NCBI RefSeq assembly: GCF_011044495.1
Contig: NZ_CP049143.1
Span: 5,890,001 to 5,954,000, forward strand
Source: Roseimicrobium sp. ORNL1
GTDB taxonomy: Bacteria > Verrucomicrobiota > Verrucomicrobiia > Verrucomicrobiales > Verrucomicrobiaceae
Direction of reading: 5' to 3'
DNA length: 64,000 nucleotides
Shown here piece by piece: positions 1 through 8,600 of this stretch. Made by a program: the position numbers and the translations under genes. Numbering within the stretch: the stretch's first letter is position 1; every line of letters starts with the position of its first letter. Under the pieces are notes generated by a model that saw only the letters and a program-made list of their open reading frames with translations, did not search any database and was not told the origin of the DNA.

Positions 1-245
1 ACTAGAGCCGCATCGAACTTGCCAATGGCGGCCAGTCCAATGGATACCGCGGGATTGAGGTGCGCCCCGCTGACCGTGCCGACGGAGTAGGCGGCAATCA
101 TGACCGCCATGCCCCATCCGGCCGTAATCACGATCCAGCCTCCTCCCTGGCCCTTTGATTTGTTCAACAACACATTGGCGACAACTCCGTCTCCAAAAAG
201 GATGAGCAACGCCGTGCCCACAACTTCTGCAAGGTAGGGTGACAT
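1..245 (-). CDS. glpF: MIP-family channel, glycerol facilitator-like (3' end beyond window)
   Basis: Reading the minus strand from the ATG at 245 gives about 81 residues starting MSPYLAEVVGTALLILFGDG and running off the window edge. It shows the first membrane helix of a major intrinsic protein, and near the break the first half-helix motif SGAHLNPAVSI with the NPA signature of aquaporins and glycerol facilitators. The family moves glycerol or water passively through the inner membrane as a tetramer. The segment KSKGQGGGWIVITAGWGMAV resembles GlpF proteins more than AqpZ, but the selectivity-filter residues lie outside the window, so the substrate is inferred. No Shine-Dalgarno site is evident upstream. 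A glycerol kinase gene could lie beyond the edge. Confidence 0.85.
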   Translation of the reverse strand, partial: MSPYLAEVVGTALLILFGDGVVANVLLNKSKGQGGGWIVITAGWGMAVMIAAYSVGTVSGAHLNPAVSIGLAAIGKFDAAL

Positions 246-340
246 GATGAATAGGAAGCGTTGGCACTAGTCAGCGCAGAAGCCCCTTCGCGCGTCAATA
301 CATTTACGCGTGCAACCAACCTAGTAAGCGACGTTTTACG

Positions 341-1360
341 TCAAGCCCCCAACCACACGTCCCGATGCTCTGCGATAAACGCATCATCATTGAGATGCGG
401 ATATGCCTGATACACCCGGTCAATCTCATCCCTCTGCCCCGGGCTCAAACCTTCGTTTACATCGAGGCACCAGATGCCCTCCAGCAATCCTTGTCGACGG
501 AGCACCTCATGGAGACCTGCAATACAACCGTGGTAATGATTTGCCGCATCGAAGAAGGCCGCATTGCAGTCAGTCACTTCCACACCCAGTCGCAGCAACT
601 CTCCTGTCGGCTCCGAACCTCGCGTACGCTCATGGTATTCCACGGCACGCTGAGCCCATACCGACCAGTGCCCGAGTAATCCACCCACGATCCTCCGCGC
701 TTTGCCGCCAAAGGAGTAGGGCGTAAGGAAGTCCGCAATGATGTTGTCATCGTTCCCCGTGTAGAGGGCAATGTCATCACGTCCTGCTTCTACGACCGCT
801 CGAACCACGTCGAGCGTCTGATACCGGTTAAAAGGTGCAATCTTGATGGCCACCACGTTTTCAATCTCCGAAAACCGACGCCAGAAAGAGAACCCCAGCA
901 CGCGCCCCCCGACACTGGGCTGAAGATAAAAGCCCACTACGGGCATGACCTCTGCCACCGCACGGCAATGGGCGATCAACGCATCTTCACTTGCCTCGCG
1001 CATCGCCGCGAGACTCAGCAACACCGCGTGATAGCCCAGCTTCTCACACGTCTGCGCCTCAACAACCGCCTGCTGAGTTTCACCACACACGCCTGCGATG
1101 CGCACCAATGGTCGAGCAGCCCGATTCATCTCCTCGGCAGCCAGAGCCAGCACTGGTTCATACAAGCCCACACGTGGATCACGAATGGCGAACTGCGTGG
1201 TGTGCACTCCCACGGCAAGCCCCCTCACGCCAGCCGCGATGTAGTATCGCGAAAGCGCGCGCTGGCGCCGCTCATCCAGCTTCCGCGCGGAATTCAAGGC
1301 GAGCGGATGCGCAGGGATGGCGACACCCTTGTCCAATAGCGCGCGAATTTCCGGATTCAT
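341..1360 (-). CDS. DapA/N-acetylneuraminate lyase-type aldolase family protein
   Basis: 339 residues with the TIM-barrel signature of the dihydrodipicolinate synthase family, class I aldolases that form a Schiff base with a 2-keto acid. The candidate Schiff-base lysine is in VAIKIAPF and the family tyrosine is in VVGFYLQPS. The protein is longer than E. coli DapA (292 aa), so it is probably not a lysine-biosynthesis enzyme but one acting on a sugar-acid or keto-acid substrate. The start chosen is ATG at 1360, which overlaps the stop of the upstream GNAT gene as ATGA and implies translational coupling; a longer in-frame start at 1408 would lie inside the GNAT gene. It is the last gene of a three-gene set with an epimerase and an acetyltransferase. 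The substrate is unknown. Confidence 0.85.
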   Translation of the reverse strand: MNPEIRALLDKGVAIPAHPLALNSARKLDERRQRALSRYYIAAGVRGLAVGVHTTQFAIRDPRVGLYEPVLALAAEEMNRAARPLVRIAGVCGETQQAVVEAQTCEKLGYHAVLLSLAAMREASEDALIAHCRAVAEVMPVVGFYLQPSVGGRVLGFSFWRRFSEIENVVAIKIAPFNRYQTLDVVRAVVEAGRDDIALYTGNDDNIIADFLTPYSFGGKARRIVGGLLGHWSVWAQRAVEYHERTRGSEPTGELLRLGVEVTDCNAAFFDAANHYHGCIAGLHEVLRRQGLLEGIWCLDVNEGLSPGQRDEIDRVYQAYPHLNDDAFIAEHRDVWLGA

Positions 1361-1824
1361 ACCTTCTTCGCATAATGGATCTGACGTCCCACTTCCACGA
1401 ATCCACACGAGGGGTAGAGATGTTGGCCCACGACGTTGTTCGCCATCGTCTCAATCATCACATACGCCACGCCCTCGCCCCGGCAGTACTCAATGGCACG
1501 CTCGATGAGGTTGCGCCCAATGCCACGCCCTTGCGCATTGCTGTCCACGGCGAGGTTGGGGATGCGCCCTTTGCCCACGGCCCTGTCAATGCGTGTGGAA
1601 ATGTACCCCAATACGATGCCGTCCTCCTCCGCCACGAACACGCCATCGGGATTCACCTCGCAGTCTTCATCCACCTGACGCGCCTTCCGCCAGCGCCAGT
1701 CATGCCCGGCGAGTGGTCCAAAGTTACGCTCCACATGTTGATCGATCGCCGTGCCGTCGAATCCTTCGATGGTGATGCGCCGCATCTCTTCCAGATCACC
1801 GCTCTGATAAGGTCGTATGTTCAT
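1357..1824 (-). CDS. GNAT family N-acetyltransferase
   Basis: 155 residues with the GNAT fold. The acetyl-CoA pyrophosphate-binding loop is visible as NAQGRGIGRNL (the Q/R-x-x-G-x-G/A motif), followed by the usual C-terminal pattern with YPSCGF and a final beta strand. The family moves an acetyl group from acetyl-CoA to an amine; the substrate cannot be read from sequence. The start is ATG at 1824 (MNIRPYQSGD), 7 bases after the stop of the epimerase gene; the in-frame extension to 1887 would overlap that gene and does not look like GNAT sequence. Its stop overlaps the start of the DapA-like gene by four bases, so the three genes are probably one transcript. Confidence 0.85.
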   Translation of the reverse strand: MNIRPYQSGDLEEMRRITIEGFDGTAIDQHVERNFGPLAGHDWRWRKARQVDEDCEVNPDGVFVAEEDGIVLGYISTRIDRAVGKGRIPNLAVDSNAQGRGIGRNLIERAIEYCRGEGVAYVMIETMANNVVGQHLYPSCGFVEVGRQIHYAKKV

Positions 1825-1831
1825 GGTCTGC

Positions 1832-2899
1832 TCAGAATTTTCCGTCTGTAGCTTCGAAGTGCGTGGGCTTGCTGATGGTAGCACCACCTTGCCGGAGCCA
1901 TTGCGCAGTTGCTTGCATCATCGCTTCCAGGCTAACCTCAGGCGCTCCAAACCACTCGTACGAGCGGGATGCATCCCAGAGCCAAGCACGCTCTCCTTCC
2001 ACTCGGGAGAAGGTGGCCTTCTTTCCCAGCAATTCACCAAACTGCTCCGCCAGCCACCTAACCGAAACACGTTCCAACCCCGTCACATTAAGCGCCAACG
2101 GTGGATTCGCCGCGTGTGCCAGGCATTGGATGGCACGCGCATTCGCATCCCCCTGCCAGATCACGTGCACCGCCCCCATGCTCACGTCCACGGGCAGTCC
2201 ATTTGCCACCTTCTGTGCAATGTCCAGCAGCACTCCGTATCTCAAATCGTTCGCATAGCACAGGCGGAAGAAGAGCACCTTCGTGCCATGCTGTTTTGCA
2301 AAGTGGGCAAAGACCCGCTCACGACCCACACAGGTTGCCGCATATTCACCGGGAGGATCCAATGCATCCTCTTCGCGAGATCCCGGACCTCCCAGCGGCA
2401 CCAGAGGATACACACAACCCGTGGAAAAGACCACGATGCGAGATCCGGCATAGCGCTCGGCCACATTCGCCGGCACGAGTGTATTCATCACCCAGGTGAG
2501 TTCCGGTGCCTCGCTCGTGCCAAACTTCTGTCCCGCCATGAAGATCACATTGGGCGCATCAGGCAAGGCTTGTACTGCAGAGCGATCCAGGAGATCACAT
2601 GGGATCACCGTGACGCCGTGACCTTCGAGTTCCACCCGTGCCCTGATATCTGAAAAACGCGATACCGCGAAGACCCGCCTTTCACGCTGACCGACCTCGT
2701 CCAACCCACGACGCACCATGCGCGCCAGTGTCAGTCCCATCTTGCCTCCAGCCCCAAGTATCGCCACATCGCCCTCCAGCGCGCCGAGCGTTTCACACAC
2801 TCCAGCGGTGGGCAGGCTCAGAAGGTCTTCAAGTTCGGCGACGTCGGCAGGTTCTTGCATGCGTTCTGGTAGCTGGCTCCACAAGTACGCTTCAGTCAT
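1832..2899 (-). CDS. NAD(P)-dependent epimerase/dehydratase (extended SDR-like)
   Basis: 355 residues. A Rossmann dinucleotide-binding loop ILGAGGKMG (near residues 48-55) identifies the extended short-chain dehydrogenase/NAD-dependent epimerase superfamily. The active-site strand FSTGCVYP is present, and the expected catalytic YxxxK motif aligns with YAATC at 186-190, so the lysine position holds cysteine. About 40 residues precede the Rossmann core, more than in typical epimerases. It is the first gene of the trio epimerase-GNAT-DapA-like and probably acts on a sugar or keto-acid intermediate of the same pathway. With the lysine missing, activity may be altered or substrate-specific. The substrate is not identifiable. 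Confidence 0.8.
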   Translation of the reverse strand: MTEAYLWSQLPERMQEPADVAELEDLLSLPTAGVCETLGALEGDVAILGAGGKMGLTLARMVRRGLDEVGQRERRVFAVSRFSDIRARVELEGHGVTVIPCDLLDRSAVQALPDAPNVIFMAGQKFGTSEAPELTWVMNTLVPANVAERYAGSRIVVFSTGCVYPLVPLGGPGSREEDALDPPGEYAATCVGRERVFAHFAKQHGTKVLFFRLCYANDLRYGVLLDIAQKVANGLPVDVSMGAVHVIWQGDANARAIQCLAHAANPPLALNVTGLERVSVRWLAEQFGELLGKKATFSRVEGERAWLWDASRSYEWFGAPEVSLEAMMQATAQWLRQGGATISKPTHFEATDGKF

Positions 2900-3010
2900 C
2901 CATTTTTAGCCAGACACCCCACAATGGTGACAGAAGCACAAACTCACGTCAGAAGTTGATTACATCGTGGGTGGGAAACCAGCACCAACAGCATTCCCAT
3001 CGCTCACTCA

Positions 3011-3029
3011 CCAGATCTCTGCGATCTGG
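3011..3029 (-). other. Perfect hairpin overlapping the tRNA 3' CCA end
   Basis: The bases CCAGATC and GATCTGG form a perfect 7-bp stem with a 5-base loop. On the minus strand the first arm begins at the encoded CCA of the tRNA-Arg gene. No T-tract follows on that strand, so it is not a standard intrinsic terminator; it may be a processing or attenuation structure, or chance. Confidence 0.5.
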
Positions 3030-3101
3030 CGTCCCCGTCAGGAATCGAACCTGAATCTAGGGTTTAGGAAACCCTCGTTCTATCCGTTGAACTACGGGGA
3101 C
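3027..3101 (-). tRNA. tRNA-Arg(CCT), CCA encoded
   Basis: Read on the minus strand, the cloverleaf has acceptor stem GTCCCCG/CGGGGAC, a D arm containing AGTTCAACGGATAGAAC, anticodon stem AGGGT/ACCCT around loop TTCCTAA (anticodon CCT, reading AGG), and T arm AGGTTCGATTCCT. The discriminator base is G and CCA follows directly in the DNA. It is a single-gene locus between the epimerase trio and the Verru_Chthon cassette, with no neighbouring tRNAs. tRNA genes are common integration sites, but no integrase or att duplication is seen here. Confidence 0.96.
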
Positions 3102-3319
3102 AAGTTGATTTTCAGCCAATTACGCCGTACTCATCCTTGAAAATCCAGCATGGTGCTGCCGGAGGTTCAACTTCGTCCGTCGTCATTCGCGAGAGGCCAT
3201 CTTTGCATTGCCTCCTAACGGGTTCAAGCAGAACTCGCTCACTCGGTGGCGGATCCTGCCTCGCGATCCCTGAAGCAACTTGAGGTTCCCCTACGCTACC
3301 TACTGATGACTGCCGTCAC

Positions 3320-4006
3320 TCAAGGCCGGTAAGGACGGGCTTTCCCTGTGTAGGGGTCCACTTGGATCGTGTAAAAATTCGCAGGCGGATCTTTCTCTAC
3401 ATCGGAGTCCGAAATCAATGTCAGGTAGGAATTGCTGATGTTCTTCGGGAGATTGGTGGTGCCGTTGGGATAGAAACGGACGGCGAAGTATTTCGCGGAA
3501 TAGTCCTGCACATACTTTCTCCCATCATCAAGCAAGGGACCTGCGGCAAACGGGGTCAAGCTGCTCCTGGAAGCGATGACAATGCTCTCTCCCAAATCCA
3601 CCACTTCTCCAGAAGGGGTTTCTGTCACAGGCTGACTGCCCGACCCTGCTTGAGCCTCCGTAGAGGCATTCGGCAACTCAAACACCTGGTAGGTGCGGAA
3701 CTGCAGTCCACCCACCAGTTCATTTTCCTTCTCGTATTGATAAAACCGCATCTCCATGGGTCGATTCATGGTGGCTGCCATCTGCTGGACGAGGGCGATC
3801 TGATTGAGCAGCCGCTCGCCTGCTGTGGTAAGGCGGTTGCCCTGCAAGGTTCGGAACAGCGTAGGAGTGGCGAGTCCAACGAGAATCCCGATGATTGCCA
3901 CCACGAGTAGCATCTCAATCAAGGTAAAGGCCGCGGAACGCTGTAGGGATGCGGGGTTTCGAAGAGCCCTCGCTTTTTTAGAGTGGAAAGAAGATGAGAG
4001 TTTCAT
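3320..4006 (-). CDS. Verru_Chthon cassette protein D (GspH-like pseudopilin)
   Basis: 228 residues. A basic leader of about 26 residues is followed by AFTLIEMLLVVAIIGILVG, a type IV pilin N-methylation and helix segment with Glu at +5; the usual glycine before the cleavage site is alanine here. Behind the helix the protein resembles GspH-like minor pseudopilins, with a beta-rich domain. It is the last gene of the A-B-C-D cassette, 34 bases after C. By family it should be processed by a prepilin peptidase and sit in a periplasmic pseudopilus. That role is inferred from the N-terminus; the cassette's function is not known to me. The region downstream to 3102 shows no clear terminator. Confidence 0.85.
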   Translation of the reverse strand: MKLSSSFHSKKARALRNPASLQRSAAFTLIEMLLVVAIIGILVGLATPTLFRTLQGNRLTTAGERLLNQIALVQQMAATMNRPMEMRFYQYEKENELVGGLQFRTYQVFELPNASTEAQAGSGSQPVTETPSGEVVDLGESIVIASRSSLTPFAAGPLLDDGRKYVQDYSAKYFAVRFYPNGTTNLPKNISNSYLTLISDSDVEKDPPANFYTIQVDPYTGKARPYRP

Positions 4007-4040
4007 GGGTTCTCAAACCTGGGGTTTCAAGTTCTGCCCT

Positions 4041-5096
4041 TCATAGACTCCACTTGGCAGTGCGGAGCGCGACCGTGGTAGTGAAGACGCGGAAATTGAG
4101 CTTCTGCTCCACGAGGTAGGCCTCCAGAGCCGCAAGATCTTCCCTGAGTCTCGAAGCATCTCCGAATTGCGCCCCAGAACCACCAACAAGATTGGGCATG
4201 CCACTTCCGTTCATGTCCTCCAACCTGAGTGCAGAAGCCTCATCGATAGCCACCAAGGTCACCTCCACCAGGGGCGGCAAGAGATGCTGGGTCCCCTGAT
4301 TGGGTCCCGGCTCCGAATCCCGTCTGGAATCATATCGATAATCCGGCGCAATGTAAGTAGGCGGTTTCGCATTGGGCACATCTTCCCTGCTGACCTTGGG
4401 TGAAATAAATAGAGCCACCAGGTTCTCCGCGATTGGCCGCGCGTAATTGTTGGAGGCAGCTCCTGCAGACTTGTACCAATTCTCCGGCATCGCATAGACG
4501 AGGTTGTTCTCCGTGGGTGGAGCGAACTCCATCAGGCGAAACCGATAACGCACGGGCGGGCTTGCCAGCCCTGATAGAAAGGATGGACGGAAGGCCGCAT
4601 CACTGCCGTGCTGGATGAAATATCCTCGAGCTGACAGCAAATGGCTCAACTTCTCATACTGCGCGTCATCAGAAACTCCCAAAGGTGCCTGAAAAAAGAT
4701 GGCGTGGCTCGATACGCCAGTGGCAGTGAGCAGACTGGGGGCCGGTCCGCAGATGAAATGCAACTCCGATCTGCGGATATACCCCGACGGCGGCTCCAGG
4801 GGATCATCATCGTTTTCCCGATAGTAGTCCCAATAGGTATTGAGTGTCGACTGACTGATGCTACGCACGATCCGATCAAATGCTCCACGGGCTTCGCGAA
4901 ACTGGGTGGCGCGTGATACGGATTGAGTCCACGCTTTCTGGGTTTCCCCAATGACGCTGGTGATTGTCAGCATCAAAATGGACATGATGGCCATGGACAC
5001 CAGGAGTTCCACCAAGGTGAATCCGGCAACCTTCGAATGGTTGAGCCATTGTCCCCACGGTTTCATGACTTGCATGCTGGATCGAGTCGATTTCAT
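4041..5096 (-). CDS. Verru_Chthon cassette protein C (GspJ-like pseudopilin)
   Basis: 351 residues. After about 24 N-terminal residues comes GFTLVELLVSMAIMSILML, a complete prepilin cleavage and helix motif (G/F site, Glu at +5). The following sequence (QKAWTQSVSRATQFREARGAF) fits the amphipathic part of a pilin helix, as in GspJ, but the globular domain is larger than in typical GspJ (about 200 aa). The ATG overlaps the stop of B as ATGA, implying translational coupling. It is inferred to be a membrane-extracted subunit of a pseudopilus tip together with A, B and D. Confidence 0.85.
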   Translation of the reverse strand: MKSTRSSMQVMKPWGQWLNHSKVAGFTLVELLVSMAIMSILMLTITSVIGETQKAWTQSVSRATQFREARGAFDRIVRSISQSTLNTYWDYYRENDDDPLEPPSGYIRRSELHFICGPAPSLLTATGVSSHAIFFQAPLGVSDDAQYEKLSHLLSARGYFIQHGSDAAFRPSFLSGLASPPVRYRFRLMEFAPPTENNLVYAMPENWYKSAGAASNNYARPIAENLVALFISPKVSREDVPNAKPPTYIAPDYRYDSRRDSEPGPNQGTQHLLPPLVEVTLVAIDEASALRLEDMNGSGMPNLVGGSGAQFGDASRLREDLAALEAYLVEQKLNFRVFTTTVALRTAKWSL

Positions 5097-5623
5097 GGCG
5101 ATGAAATGTCCGGTGTAGTGCGGGAAATGAGTGCGGTATGAACTTTCACGAGCCGCGATGAACTTTGCGCGAAGTCGAACTCAGGATTCGTGCTCGAGGC
5201 CACCTCGATCTTCAGACGACGGATGTCCTGGGCCGGACCGCTGCTCGCTGTACTGGTGGAGTTTCCCGGCATCGGCACATTCCCATCCTGCACCTGGAGC
5301 CGGGCCACATACGCGAGGCGCATGTCCATGTCGGCACTTCCCCGGGGAATCTCCACCCCCTGGTCGTCGAAACAACGATTGGTCCGGGCTGATGCAGCAG
5401 GCCCATTCTTCTCCATGTAGGCTGCCCAGTCAGAGAGCTGCGCCTCGCCAACGATCTGCTGCACAATGCGGATCTCTGAGAGCGACCGGCTGCCATCACG
5501 CGCCATATCGAGACCTTGCGGAATCATCCCGAGCAATGTCAGGATGCCCAGCGATGCGATGCCGACGGCGATAGTGACCTCCGGCAACGAGAATCCATTT
5601 TCGGTGGGGGCTCGTCTTTTCAT
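5093..5623 (-). CDS. Verru_Chthon cassette protein B (GspI-like pseudopilin)
   Basis: 176 residues. The short basic leader MKRRAPTENG is followed by FSLPEVTIAVGIASLGILTL, a prepilin-type helix with Glu at +5 and the proline typical of GspI/PilV-like minor pilins. The rest includes an Asp/Gly-rich variable region. Gene spacing is 30 bases after A, with a four-base overlap with C. The position between the GspK-like A and the GspJ-like C matches a GspI-type role; this is inferred from the N-terminus and gene order, not from an alignment. Confidence 0.85.
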   Translation of the reverse strand: MKRRAPTENGFSLPEVTIAVGIASLGILTLLGMIPQGLDMARDGSRSLSEIRIVQQIVGEAQLSDWAAYMEKNGPAASARTNRCFDDQGVEIPRGSADMDMRLAYVARLQVQDGNVPMPGNSTSTASSGPAQDIRRLKIEVASSTNPEFDFAQSSSRLVKVHTALISRTTPDISSP

Positions 5624-5653
5624 GGGAACTAGGGGGTGAAGGTTGCGCCTCTC

Positions 5654-8600
5654 TCAAGGAGAGAAGCGTTTCGTTTCCACAACCCGGAAACGGAAATAGT
5701 CCGTCAACGGATGGGGTGTGAAAGGATCATTGGCGGCAGCGTAGTCCGGAAGAGGATGCGCAGCGTCCTTCGCATCGATGTACCGCTCGATGATGGCAGA
5801 CCCACGATACGCGCTGGTCACGGAATCCTTCTTCGGGTCGAACATCGTGGGATCTCCCGAACGGGCCTTCGTGATGGTCTGGGCGCGCACATACACCTTG
5901 AAGACATTCGACTGGGTGGTCAGCCTGGCATAGAGGTTTGAATAAGGAGCCTCACGAAGATTGTCCCCCGTCATCGAATTCGCTTCCCAGAACTTGGCCA
6001 TCACTTGCTCACGGTTGGAGGCGGTAATGGTTTCAGGAAGCAGGGTGCTCTCACCAGCAGCATTGGTGCGGCTGGGAATGAGGTGGACTTCACAGATCTG
6101 GCTCGCCGTGCGGAAGAGTCCATTTGCCCCGCCCTTTGCCGCGTTGAAGTCGAATCGTTCATCGAACTGCTTGAGCGTCTTCTCCACATCGATCCTACGG
6201 TGCCAGTACTTGGCAGTTCCTTCCGATTCGGAGTACATCTTGTAGGCGTCCCAATCTGTGGAGGAAGTCGTGCGCCAGCTCTTGTAGATGGAAGCATCCG
6301 CCTTGGGCACAGTGCGCATCACCTCGCCCTTCATCAGTGCGTGCAACGCGGTGGCACGTTTGATGTGTGTGAAGGGGACCATCTGAAAGTTCAGGTTAAT
6401 CTTCCCTGCGGTGGAGAAGGGATCGCTGATGGCATACGGTTCCACGACGGGCATCCGGAACAGTTCGAGCAGATAATGGTCCGCCGGTGTGGCCCCCGCA
6501 GCGCTGGCATGCAGCGGACTGCCGGGATGACTGTTCAACGAATTGGCTACCGAGGGATACTTCACGTGCGGCCTGAAAAGAAGCGTGCGCCACGGCACGC
6601 CAATGGCGGCTGCATTTGGGTGAACTGTACCTCCAGCAGCGCGGCTACCCCACACGCCTGTCGGCAGGGAGCCAAACATCACGGGGGATGTCACCATTCT
6701 GTTTGGCGTGAAGAAGCTCTCCGTGGCGGCGGCCTGGTACTGGGAGTCAACAAAGTAGGCGTTCCGGATGTTCACCTGCTTTCCTCCGTAATTTTTCTGA
6801 AGTTGACTCAGGTTCCCCTCGTCGGGCTTATTGATATACGCCCCATCCCGCGAGGTGCCCACGCCGTTGTCGAAGTCCCCATAGGCGTTGGCGTTCTTCG
6901 TGGACTCAGCATTCAGGATCGAGTCAGGAATGTATGCCGTGTTATAGTTTGCCCCCTGCACAAGGCGGAACTCATTGCTGCTCGATCCATAAGTACTTCC
7001 GCCCCTGTGAAAACCAGGCTCGGCGCTGGCATTGTGAGCGCTCAGGGAGTGCGCGAAAGGTGCATTCACATCACTCCAGAGAGGACTGGGAACCCAGAAA
7101 TCCTCCGTCACCAGCTTGCGTCCTGCCAGGATCCGGTAGTCGCCATGCCGTGGCATCACGCTGCGAATGACATCGGTCCCCCAGCCATTGTCCGTGAGAC
7201 GCGGATCACGCGCTCTCGGATTGATTCCCTTGTAGTTGCTGCTGTTGGGATCGTAGCCCCAAATGAAGGAATACGTTTGCGGGAAGTACCGCGCATCGCC
7301 AGCAGAACCGTTCCCGGAATTGCTTGTCTGATCGTAGAGCCTCAACCGGCCGCTGCTGCGCAGCAGCTCATTGTAGTTCGCGTGGCTGGAGGTCAGGTAC
7401 TCGGTTCTCGGTGTCATGGTAACCGAGCCGGTTACCCAGTTTCCCCGGTACCGGTTCATGGCGCCGGCATAGTTGAAAGCCCACCAACGCGTGGCGTCCG
7501 TTATGCGCTGGGTGTAGGTGGTGCCACTGCTTTCCCATGTATCCTTCAAACTGGTGTAAGTCACCAACTCAGGAACAGGAGCGGCGTGCGTGCCCTCTGG
7601 GAACTTGACCTGAATCTCCTGGACTGGCTGGGCTCTCTTCCAGTCATGAGTGTCATAAATTTTGATCGTGAAATGCCCAGCCGGAAAGCGGAATTTCAAC
7701 TGGGGCCCGGATACAGTCACAAAATTGCTGACCAGATCCATGTTGTCGAGCTTGCTGTGAGCCAGGTCGGATGCAGTGGTGTCATAACTGGGGTCATCCG
7801 GCATGGAATTCACGCCTTTGACCTGCTTGCCCACCGCGAAGGACCGGAAGTTCCCCACTCCACCCACAGGATGCGAACTCTGGCCGTCGAATACATTCGA
7901 CCGCGATTTGGCCACCACGTCGGCAGTCGTACTGAAAAGGGATACAAAGGAGCCGGTCGAGTTCTCCACCTGGATCTGATTGATGTAGTTGCCGTCCACC
8001 ACGTAAGTGAACTCCGGGTGCACCTTGGTCCAGCCCAGGGCACTCACGAAGGATTCCAGATGGATGCACGCTTGAATCCGCTTCTCGCCCTGCTTCAGTG
8101 GAACTCCCCGTTGCAACGTGGCATTCCAATTCTCAGGCTTGTATCCGGGATGGTTGGACGGATGCCTTGGCGAATCCAGCGCTGCAGTGCGATCGGTTCC
8201 GTAGAGCTGCGGCGAGCGCGTATCAATGCTGCCCCTGCCATTGGGATCTCCAGGGTAGGGAGGATAGTTGGAGTACCACACTGCCTTCTGCTGCCCCAAG
8301 AATCTGTCAGGCATGGAATCACGGGCCCAGTCATCACCGGTATAGTTAAGGCTGGGATCCACTCCGCTCCCCCCAGATCGCATGGCGCCGACTTGATACT
8401 TTTTCGCCGTCTTCCCACCGCTGATGACATTCTCGTTTGTGGGCTCGAAGGGAGGTTTTACCCATGTGCCATCCTGATTCTTGGTGGGAATCCGGTAGCT
8501 TCCTTCATCATTGTTGCCGTCCCCTGTGCAGATGAAGTGCAAGGCCACCTCAGAGATGGTTGGGAAGCGCCCCTGCCCACGGTAGGTTATATTGCTTCCC

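Noticed and set aside
3027-3101. tRNA-Arg as an attachment site for an integrated island
   Set aside because: No integrase, direct repeat of the tRNA 3' end or composition change was found on either side.
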